DNA of 31,542 nt from CAZEVY01 sp964515555 (lineage in GTDB: Bacteria > Acidobacteriota > Terriglobia > Bryobacterales > Bryobacteraceae), in the NCBI GenBank assembly GCA_964515555.1, contig CAZEVY010000060.1:1-31542 (forward strand). The letters are read 5' to 3'. How positions within the stretch are numbered: the stretch's first letter is position 1; every line of letters starts with the position of its first letter. Below, piece by piece: positions 16,231 through 23,646 of this stretch. The position numbers and the translations under genes were made by a program. The notes below the pieces were generated by a model. The model searched no databases. It saw only the letters and a list, made by a program, of their open reading frames with translations, and was not told where the DNA came from.

Positions 16231-18566
16231 CGCACCGCCCCGGCCCCCGGTCGCGCGACTATGGTTTCGGGTAGATCGACATCGGCCAAGCCCCAGTTGG
16301 CGTGATTGAAAATCATCGGCGAGTTGAGACGGCTCATCTGCGCCGCCCAGCCGAGCACTTCCTCGTTGTCGAGAAACGGGAGCCCGGTCGCGGCGAGCCG
16401 CTCGAACAGGCGCGCCTGGCCCTCGGGAGTCCAGCCCTTGCCGTGTTCGATGTGGTAGATCCGCATCGGATCGGCGAGAACGCGCTCGGGGACGCCGCCG
16501 TAGTGAGCGGCGACGCAGAACGCGGCGTCGATATTCATGGAAAACAGGTCGAATTCCGGATAGGCACGCAGGTCGAACCAGTTTTCACGAGCCATTAAGG
16601 TGAAATCGCCGCAACCGTTGGTGTGCGGGAATATCGCCGCGCGCGAGGGCGGATCGGTGAAGTCGCAGCCGTAGGCGTGAATCGGACCCGATGCGGCGAC
16701 TTCGAGCACGTGCGTGCGCCGCGGCGCGAGGTCCACATCCAACCGATGCACGGCGCGCGCGCCGGCGGTGCATCCCGCTAACCGGTTTCCGGTCGCGTCC
16801 CGCAGCTCGACCGCCTGCGGCCCGGTGGTCTCGACGTCGAGAAACAGCGGCATTCCGGCGAAGGCCGGGGCCTCGACGATCAACTCGGCGGGGCCGGCCG
16901 CGTGCATCGCATCCGCGAGGGGATCCCATCGCCAGCCGGCGCCGAAGGGGCGCGCCGCCGACGGCGCGACATCGTGCGACGCGCCTGTCCATCCGCACCA
17001 ATGCACTTTCAGCGCCGGATTCGCGGCCTCGCCGCGCAGCTCCAGCCGCAGCACCCGAGTGCGCTCCGCCCGCGGCACTCGCGCGGTGAAGAACGCGAGA
17101 CCGTTTACGCCCGCCGCGGCGATCCGTTGCCCCTCGGCGTCGACCAGAGCGACCTCCATCTCGCCGCTCGATTCGAACTGCATGCCGATTTCGCCGCCCG
17201 CGTCCGGCGACACCACAATCTCCGCTCCTTTCGACGCTGCGCGAAAGGCCTCGCCGCGATAGTCGTCGATCGCCCTCCAGCCGGTGCCGGGCGCCAATCC
17301 GGAACCGGGGGGAAAGATGTCGCCGCCCGGACGCGTCGACGCGCGCAACTCGCGGCGTCGCCGAAACCGCTGGTCCACCTGACGCAGCATGCCGACGAGT
17401 CCGTTCCAATCGAGGTAGGCCCGCAGCCAGCGGCGCAGCCGCGGCGACACCGGAACCGTCAGCGTCACCAGCCGGCCGCCGTGAGCCAGCCGATTGATGA
17501 CGTGCTGCATCGCGTTCCACCCGGCGACGATCCGGCTGCCGCCGCCCAGCGCCTCGACCGACGGCGTTCCCGCGCCTGCGCGCTCCCATCCGATCCGCAG
17601 GACGCGAAAGTTCAGCACGCGCGGATCGCGCGGATTCGCGTGTCCGCCGCCGTGCACGCGAAACCAGAGCCGCCTGGGCCGCTCGCCCGCGAGCGGCAGC
17701 CGAAGCCGGCTGCGGCGATCGACCGTGACGCGCGCCAGCACCTCGAAACCATCGCCCGCGATCTCCAGGTCGAGCGCCGCGTCGCCTGTGCCCGGCCCCG
17801 GCTCGATCTCGATGCCGAGCGTCGCCGCGCCGTCCGGCACGCGCTCGATGTGCAGCTCGGCGCGATTCCCCGCCCACCGAAACGGTTCGCCGGCGCGATG
17901 ACTTTCCACCGGAAGCCAGCCAGCGCCGAACAGAATCCCCGAGCCGGGTGCGGCGATGTCGCCCGCGCTCAGCGTTGGCCGTCCGTCGGGCGCCACGTGG
18001 AATGTCCCTTCGCGCCGGTTGACCCGGATGAGATGCGTCCGGCACCAATCGAGCTGTTCCTCGATGGGGCGGCCCGGCGGCACTTCGCTCATGGCGTCGT
18101 GACGGTCGATGCGGTACATCACCCCCGGTGTCAGACGCTTTTCTCCGAAATAGGAGGCCAATTCACTGGAAAATAGAATGTCGATGTTCGTCGCCAGCAC
18201 GAACTCGCCGCGCGCCCGGCGGATGCCGGCGTTCTTGGCGATCATCTGGTAGAGCGGCAGCGCCGCCGCGTGCGCGAACCGCCGGTGCAACGCGGGCGAC
18301 ACCTCAAGGATGCGCACCTCGCAGGGCGACGCGTCATCGGGCCATCGCAGCGCCTCCGCCAGCCGCGGCCGGTCCTCCGGCGGATTCCACTCGACGACGA
18401 TCAGCTCCGAGGCGATCCCGAAGCGGCGCGCCTGCGCGATCCAGCCGTCGGCGAAGGCCTGCATGCGGCCGAGCAGGTTGCCGCCGTGATCGTCGTTGCG
18501 GGCCGTCACCACCAGGGAGAGGTAGGGCGCGGGGTTCGGCACTAGCGGGGCTTCGCCGTCAGACAC
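16227..18566 (-). CDS. GT-A glycosyltransferase interrupted by three inserted beta-sandwich modules
   Basis: 779 residues from GTG 18566 (a GTG at 18542, forming TAGTG with the upstream stop, is an alternative; neither has a clear ribosome binding site). Residues 12-195 are the first half of a GT-A fold: LSLVVTARNDDHGGN, ELIVVEWNPPEDRP, and LATNIDILF with Asp129 as metal ligand. The second half appears only at residues 645-720: HTNGCGDFTLMARENWFDL, FSMNIDAAFCVAAHYGG, MRIYHIEHGKGW. Between them lie modules at about 208-328, 415-528 and 538-640, each opening with a GxGW block (FGAGWLPVE, PGTGWRAID, FGAGWRWD), plus a basic helical linker at 370-410. In the sister gene the two halves are only 76 residues apart, so about 440 residues have been inserted. 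Cytoplasmic enzyme; donor and acceptor unknown. Confidence 0.85.
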   Translation of the reverse strand: MSDGEAPLVPNPAPYLSLVVTARNDDHGGNLLGRMQAFADGWIAQARRFGIASELIVVEWNPPEDRPRLAEALRWPDDASPCEVRILEVSPALHRRFAHAAALPLYQMIAKNAGIRRARGEFVLATNIDILFSSELASYFGEKRLTPGVMYRIDRHDAMSEVPPGRPIEEQLDWCRTHLIRVNRREGTFHVAPDGRPTLSAGDIAAPGSGILFGAGWLPVESHRAGEPFRWAGNRAELHIERVPDGAATLGIEIEPGPGTGDAALDLEIAGDGFEVLARVTVDRRSRLRLPLAGERPRRLWFRVHGGGHANPRDPRVLNFRVLRIGWERAGAGTPSVEALGGGSRIVAGWNAMQHVINRLAHGGRLVTLTVPVSPRLRRWLRAYLDWNGLVGMLRQVDQRFRRRRELRASTRPGGDIFPPGSGLAPGTGWRAIDDYRGEAFRAASKGAEIVVSPDAGGEIGMQFESSGEMEVALVDAEGQRIAAAGVNGLAFFTARVPRAERTRVLRLELRGEAANPALKVHWCGWTGASHDVAPSAARPFGAGWRWDPLADAMHAAGPAELIVEAPAFAGMPLFLDVETTGPQAVELRDATGNRLAGCTAGARAVHRLDVDLAPRRTHVLEVAASGPIHAYGCDFTDPPSRAAIFPHTNGCGDFTLMARENWFDLRAYPEFDLFSMNIDAAFCVAAHYGGVPERVLADPMRIYHIEHGKGWTPEGQARLFERLAATGLPFLDNEEVLGWAAQMSRLNSPMIFNHANWGLADVDLPETIVARPGAGAVR

Positions 18567-19387
18567 AGATGCCAGCCCAGGGCCCGCTCCAGCGCGCGAA
18601 AGAGCGGCCGCGGCATCCAGCGAAAATACCAGATTCTCCGGTACTCATGCCGCACATATTCGGGAATCGAGTAGGGAAAAATGTGGTCGACGAGCGTTCC
18701 GGTCACTTCGAATCCGCCCGATTCCACCAGCTGCCGGCCCGAGGAGCGCGAATAACTGTATGTCACCGGGCACCCGGTCTGCGCCTCGGAGTGTTCGGCC
18801 ACCAGGCGGTCGAGCATCCAGAACCGGCCCTTACCCGCCACCAGCAACATCCACAGCACCTTGGTCGACCAGCGATGGTACACCATGATCTTCACGGTGC
18901 TCGCCGGAGTGACGTACTTGCGAATCTCCGCGATCACGCGCTCCGGGTGCGGCGTGTGGTGAATCACGCCGAACGAGTACACGAGGTCGTACGGCTCCAC
19001 CGGCACCGATTCACTGAGCCTCTCCGCGTTGGCGACGATGAAGCGCACGCGATCCTCGACGCCGAACACCCGCGCCCGCTCACGCGCCACCTCGATGGAT
19101 TTCTCCGTCAGGTCGACCGCGGTCACCCGCGCGCCGTGCCGCGCGAAGCTGATGGTGTCTGTGCCGATTCCGCAGCCGATCTCCAGCACCTTCTTCCCGG
19201 ACCAGCGCGCGAAGTCGGCGAAGGCCGGAATGTGCGACTCGACGAAATACTTCCGCGCCTCCACCTCGTCGAAGTACTCGCGCGACCCCACGGGCTTGGG
19301 CGAGTGGCGGATATTACACGGCCGGGTGTTCCAGTAGTCGTGGACCCGGCTGAGGGGCGTGTCCTCAAAAGAGGCGGACGAACTCAT
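18542..19387 (-). CDS. Class I SAM-dependent methyltransferase
   Basis: 281 residues from ATG 19387, with no ribosome binding site but a TATAAT 14 bases upstream, so the message may be nearly leaderless. The Rossmann core has motif I KKVLEIGCGIGTD (65-77), acidic Asp92 at the end of strand 2 (VTAVDLTEKS), and motif IV YDLVYSFGVIHHTPHP. The C-terminal third (SYSRSSGRQLVESGGFEV, IWYFRWMPRPLF) is a substrate-specificity region common in small-molecule or sugar methyltransferases (Methyltransf_11/25 type). Given that the next three genes are glycosyltransferases, methylation of a sugar or lipid carrier is likely, but that is inference. Its end overlaps the next gene by up to 25 bases. Confidence 0.9.
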   Translation of the reverse strand: MSSSASFEDTPLSRVHDYWNTRPCNIRHSPKPVGSREYFDEVEARKYFVESHIPAFADFARWSGKKVLEIGCGIGTDTISFARHGARVTAVDLTEKSIEVARERARVFGVEDRVRFIVANAERLSESVPVEPYDLVYSFGVIHHTPHPERVIAEIRKYVTPASTVKIMVYHRWSTKVLWMLLVAGKGRFWMLDRLVAEHSEAQTGCPVTYSYSRSSGRQLVESGGFEVTGTLVDHIFPYSIPEYVRHEYRRIWYFRWMPRPLFRALERALGWHLCLTAKPR

Positions 19388-19401
19388 GTCGCGGATGTCT
19401 G

Positions 19402-19407
19402 ATTATA
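19402..19407 (-). promoter_or_regulatory. Candidate -10 promoter element for the methyltransferase-glycosyltransferase genes
   Basis: A perfect TATAAT on the minus strand lies in the 24-base gap after the SGNH gene, 14 bases before the methyltransferase ATG. No good -35 is seen at 17-18 bases. Initiation about seven bases downstream would give a leader of about 8 bases, consistent with the absence of a ribosome binding site. Confidence 0.45.
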
Positions 19408-19411
19408 CCTG

Positions 19412-21334
19412 TCACGGCGATTTCGCCGCCAGCAGCGCGACTTCCTCGACGATCATCTTCGACCGCACGCCGCCGTCGGCCGTGTTCCGGACGATGACCT
19501 GCGCGGCGCGCGCCGGATCCGTCACTGGGAGGTAGATGTCGATGGCACCCGCCGACGCCGGCACGTTGCGCTCATGCTGGAACGACTCGCCGCCGCGGTT
19601 GAGGACGCCGATCCCGGCCGATCCTTCCACCACCCGGCCCCGCACGCGCACGAATCGCACGCGCGACCGATCCGCAGGCATGTGGATCGGCAGCTCCACG
19701 GCGTACGACCAGCGCTGTCCCGATGTCGTGATCTCCAGCGGCGGGCCGCGCCGCAATGACGCCTCCGCGAACACTACGCGCGCCTCGTCAAGGCGGAGGC
19801 CGCCCGGCACGAGATCCAGATCGCCGACCGGCGCCTGGTCGCAGCGCATCGAGATCTCCGAAGCCGCGAGCGACGGTGGGGGCGGCAGCTTTGCCGTCTG
19901 CGCGGGGCGCGGCCACTCGCCGGAGTCGAGCATCTTCCGAACGATCGGGACGAGCTGTTGAAACACGATCCAGGCGCGCAGGCGATCGCCGCCTTCGGTG
20001 GTGTGGATCGCATCGCTGAAGAGATCCGGATCGCGCGGCATGCGCTCGGCGACTTCGAGGTAGTCGACGCCGCGCTTGCGCGCATAGCTGCGAAAGACTC
20101 GGTTCTGGAAGTCGGCCAGCAGCCGGATGTCGCCGTATCGGAGCGGCCACAGGACGGTGTTGAGCTGCGTGTATATGTTCCGGTTCCGGGTCGGGGAAAG
20201 CGGCATGCCCTCCCAGGCGAGCCACACGAAGGAGCCGATCGCGAGGCGCCCTCCGGTGGCGCGCAGGCCCTGACGAATGCCGTCGAGATCCCTGACGACC
20301 GTCGGGAGGTGAAGGGGCAGGGCCGGATTGTCGGGGTCGGGGTTGGCGTCGCGGAGATTCGCGGGTGAGCGGAGCTGGTAGAGAGGCTTGCGTGGCTCAC
20401 CGACGGAGCTGAAGCCGTTCAATGCGCGGTCGGCGAGGCGGCCGAGAGCGAGGTGAGCGCGGATCGGCTCCGGAACGCGGTGCGCGGCGATGGGGTCGCG
20501 CGGGTCGATGCGATCGCGCGGCGGCGTGTGGGGAAACACCAGGCCGTTGGCCGCCGGGAACTGGTTGGCGCCTTCGTAGTAGACCGCGAGATCGGGGTCG
20601 AGGGGTGATAATTCGTCCAGGAAAATCCGCACGAAATCTTCCGAATTGAGTCCCTCGCGGCCGCTGTTCAGCGCCTCGAAGCGGACGCGGCGTCCGCGGG
20701 ACTCGGCGAACCGGTTCAACCAGTGGACGACGTAATCGGGGTACGCGAACGCGAAGTTGTGGTTGCAGACGGTGGTCGAGGCGCCGAGAAACGCGATGCG
20801 CACCGTGTCGGCGGGCTTGGTGAGGCTCATCGGGCGGCCGCGGAGGCCGAACTCGTTGGTGACCAGGCCGGCATGGGTGGTGGTGTTGGGAGGAAAGCGG
20901 AAGCGCGGGCGCTCGCCGGGACCGGAAGGGTCGAATACCAGCACTTTATCCGGATAATTCGTGAAAAAACTGCCGGGCGCGCAACGCTGGCTCTCGACAA
21001 AACGGCGATTCCAGATATAGTCGGCCTGGGGACCGTACAGGCCGCGTTTCTCGAATTCCTTGTAGCGGGCCACGCGCTCCGGCGCCACGGGAACGCGATT
21101 CGGAAGCGGCGGGGGACTCTCGGGAAACCATCGCCGGTCCGTGCCTTCCGCCGCAGGGAGCCGCGCGACGTAGTCCGCGGCGCGTTCGGCGTCGGAAAGC
21201 TTTGCGGTATGCATCGACACGGGAACCGGGTCCTCCGCGTCGCGGGCCATCAAGCGAAGCGCCGCTTCGCACAGGGCGAGCGCGGCGATTACGGAACCGG
21301 CGGCCAGCGCCGCGCGGGCCCGGAGCGAGCTCAC
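19412..21334 (-). CDS. Membrane-anchored SGNH-type hydrolase/acyltransferase, paralogue 3 (one C-terminal module)
   Basis: 640 residues from a GTG at 21334 that overlaps the upstream TGA (GTGA). Residues 8-28 are a membrane anchor with a conserved Cys (ALALCEAAL). Residues 90-170 form a conserved lead-in (GPQADYIWNRRFVESQRCAPG, VTNEFGLRG). The SGNH core has block I FLGASTTV (Ser186), block II NSGREGLNS (Gly225), block III YYEGANQF (Asn257) and block V SDAIHTTEGGD (Asp441, His444), so all four catalytic positions are present. Residues about 490-640 are a single beta-sandwich ending ARAAQVIVRNTADGGVRSKM. The topology puts the catalytic domain in the periplasm. Related anchored SGNH proteins add or remove acyl groups on exopolysaccharides; which applies here is unknown. 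Confidence 0.88.
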   Translation of the reverse strand: MSSLRARAALAAGSVIAALALCEAALRLMARDAEDPVPVSMHTAKLSDAERAADYVARLPAAEGTDRRWFPESPPPLPNRVPVAPERVARYKEFEKRGLYGPQADYIWNRRFVESQRCAPGSFFTNYPDKVLVFDPSGPGERPRFRFPPNTTTHAGLVTNEFGLRGRPMSLTKPADTVRIAFLGASTTVCNHNFAFAYPDYVVHWLNRFAESRGRRVRFEALNSGREGLNSEDFVRIFLDELSPLDPDLAVYYEGANQFPAANGLVFPHTPPRDRIDPRDPIAAHRVPEPIRAHLALGRLADRALNGFSSVGEPRKPLYQLRSPANLRDANPDPDNPALPLHLPTVVRDLDGIRQGLRATGGRLAIGSFVWLAWEGMPLSPTRNRNIYTQLNTVLWPLRYGDIRLLADFQNRVFRSYARKRGVDYLEVAERMPRDPDLFSDAIHTTEGGDRLRAWIVFQQLVPIVRKMLDSGEWPRPAQTAKLPPPPSLAASEISMRCDQAPVGDLDLVPGGLRLDEARVVFAEASLRRGPPLEITTSGQRWSYAVELPIHMPADRSRVRFVRVRGRVVEGSAGIGVLNRGGESFQHERNVPASAGAIDIYLPVTDPARAAQVIVRNTADGGVRSKMIVEEVALLAAKSP

Positions 21335-23646
21335 CGCGGTCTCCGAATCTCGATCGACTCGACAACGACCTTAGATCGAACGCCACCCGCAGCGCGGTTG
21401 AGGATCACCATCTCGCGAGCCGGCGACACCGGCATCGGCAGGATCAACTCAATGGTCCGGGGCGAGGCCCAAACGGCGCGCTCTTCCAGGTATCGCTTGC
21501 CGTCCGCCGAGAGGATCGCGAATCCGGCGTTGCCTTCTACGACGCGCGCACGCACGTGGAGCGTGAGCCCGGCGCCTTTACTAGCGAGGGGAAAGCGGAC
21601 CGCCTGGGCGTACTGATCGGGCAGCGTCGTCACTTCGATTCCCATCCTATCGCGTACCATCGCGACTCCCGCCGCAGCGGACCTGGCGCCGGCCAGGTCG
21701 AGGCTCAGGAAATTCTCGCGCGGTCGCGGCGCGGTGAGCGCCATCAGCGCGGCCTCTTCGATGACCATCTTCGACGCGGCTCCGCCCTGGGCCGCGTTGG
21801 CGACGATCAGCTCGCGCGCCCGCTCCGGCGCCGGCACGGGAATCCAGACGTCCACCGGGACGGCCGTGGGCGTAAGCTTCCGGGCGATCTGCGGATGCTC
21901 GCGGCCGGGATCGGGTATCGAGAGGTCGATGGCGCCCTCCGCGACCTGTGCGCGCAGCCGGACGTAGAAGGGCGCGGGAACCTCCGGCGGGATCCAGAGA
22001 GGAATTCGCGCCGCATGCGACATCGCCAGGGCCGCCGTCCCGATCTCGACGCCGCCCGTGTAGCGCACGCTGGCTCCGGTGTAGGCGACCGACGCCGTCT
22101 CCAGCGCGATGGCGCCGTCGACGCGCACCAGCTTCTGGCTAGGCGGGTCGCCGCAGCGCGTCGTCGATTCGTGGACTTCGAGCGACGGCAGGGGCGGAAG
22201 CCGCTCCGGATCGACGGCACGCGGAAGAGTCCCGGAGTCGAGCAGCCGGCGGACGATCGGTGCGAGCTGCTGAAAGACGACCCAGGCGCGCAGCCGGTCG
22301 CCGGTCTCGGTGGTGTGAATGGCATCGCTGAAAAGATTCACATCCTGCGGAAAAACGCCGGCGACGTCCAGGAAATCGACGCCGCGCGCCGCGGCGTAAC
22401 GCTCGAATACGCGGTTCTGGAAGTCGGCCAGCCGCCGCACGTCGGCGTAGCGAAGGGGCCACATCACGGTGTTCAACTGCTCGTAAACGTGCTTGTGCCG
22501 CACCGGCGACAACTCCATCCCCGCCGAGGCCAGCCAGATATACGACGCGAGCGCCAGCCGGCCGCCGATGCCGGCGATCCCGCTTCGAATGGCATCGAGG
22601 TCGCCGAGAATCGTCGGGAGGCGAAGGGGAAGGCGCGGGTGGCCGGGGTCGGGTTGACGTTCGTCGACGCCGGCGGGCCACACGATCCGGTATGCCGGCT
22701 TGCGCGGTTCGCCGACGGCTTCGCGGCGCAAGGCATCGTCGAGAGTCTCGCCGAGCAGGAGGCGCGACCGGATCGCCTCCGGGATCTTATGGCCGGCGAC
22801 GGGGTCGGCGGCGCCCACCGCCGCGCGCTGCGGAATCCGGGGCCTGAGCATTTCCTCGAACGACGGAAACTGGTTGGCGCCCTCGTAATAAACGGCGATA
22901 TCGGGCGCGAGGGGCAGGATTTCATCCAGAAAAATGCGTGCGATATCCTGGGAATTCAGCGCCTCGCGTCCGCCGTTGAGCACCTCGAATCGGACCGGGT
23001 AGCGGTTGGCGGCGGCGAACCGGTTCAGCCAGCCGACGACACGGTCGGGATACGAGAACGGGAAGTTGTGTTTGCAGACGGTGGTGGACGCGCCGAGAAA
23101 CGCGATGCGAACGGTCCCCGGCGGCTTACGCGCGGCGAGCGGCGGTCCGCGCAGGCCGAACTCGTTGGTTACCAGGCCGTCGAAGCCCGTAACACCCGCC
23201 GGAAAGCGATAGCGCGGGTGCGCGCGTCCGGCGGGCGCGTCGAATACGCGCACGGTCGCCGGATACTTCCGAAAGAACCCTTCGGGCGCGCACCGCTCGA
23301 GTTCCAGGAACTGGCGGTTCCACACATACTCCGACCTGGGACCCGGCAGGCCGCGCTGGACGTAATCGCGGTAACGCGCCTCGCGCTCCGCGCCGGGGTC
23401 CGACCGGTTGGGGAGCGGCGGCGGATCCTCGACGAACCAGCGCCGGTCCGTCCCTGCCGCCGCGTCGAGGCGCTCGACGTAACGCGCGGCACGCTCGGCC
23501 TCCGGCGGACCGTCGGCGATCACGGCCCACGCGGGCGATGCGGCGGCGCGGCGCGCCTTTCCGACTCGAAGCAGCGCCTCGCAAAGCGCCATCGCCCCCA
23601 CCGTCGAGACCGCCGCCAGCATCGCCGGTGCGATCCTCGATTTCAC
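21331..23646 (-). CDS. Membrane-anchored SGNH-type hydrolase/acyltransferase, paralogue 2 (two C-terminal modules)
   Basis: 771 residues from a GTG at 23646, again a GTGA overlap with the upstream gene. The anchor is at 6-28 (MLAAVSTVGAMALCEALL). The SGNH residues are Ser187 (FLGASTTV), Gly226 (NGGREALNS), Asn258 (YYEGANQF), Asp441 and His444 (SDAIHTTETGD). The C-terminus has two beta-sandwich modules: the first ends ELIVANAAQGGAASKMVI and the second, from about 625, ends EMVILNRAAGGVRSKVVV, so each module closes with a (N)xAxGGxxSK block. It aligns along its length with the neighbours on both sides, including the TDRRWF and LNTVMWPLRYADVR blocks, so the three genes are tandem duplicates that have since diverged. 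Confidence 0.88.
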   Translation of the reverse strand: MKSRIAPAMLAAVSTVGAMALCEALLRVGKARRAAASPAWAVIADGPPEAERAARYVERLDAAAGTDRRWFVEDPPPLPNRSDPGAEREARYRDYVQRGLPGPRSEYVWNRQFLELERCAPEGFFRKYPATVRVFDAPAGRAHPRYRFPAGVTGFDGLVTNEFGLRGPPLAARKPPGTVRIAFLGASTTVCKHNFPFSYPDRVVGWLNRFAAANRYPVRFEVLNGGREALNSQDIARIFLDEILPLAPDIAVYYEGANQFPSFEEMLRPRIPQRAAVGAADPVAGHKIPEAIRSRLLLGETLDDALRREAVGEPRKPAYRIVWPAGVDERQPDPGHPRLPLRLPTILGDLDAIRSGIAGIGGRLALASYIWLASAGMELSPVRHKHVYEQLNTVMWPLRYADVRRLADFQNRVFERYAAARGVDFLDVAGVFPQDVNLFSDAIHTTETGDRLRAWVVFQQLAPIVRRLLDSGTLPRAVDPERLPPLPSLEVHESTTRCGDPPSQKLVRVDGAIALETASVAYTGASVRYTGGVEIGTAALAMSHAARIPLWIPPEVPAPFYVRLRAQVAEGAIDLSIPDPGREHPQIARKLTPTAVPVDVWIPVPAPERARELIVANAAQGGAASKMVIEEAALMALTAPRPRENFLSLDLAGARSAAAGVAMVRDRMGIEVTTLPDQYAQAVRFPLASKGAGLTLHVRARVVEGNAGFAILSADGKRYLEERAVWASPRTIELILPMPVSPAREMVILNRAAGGVRSKVVVESIEIRRPR

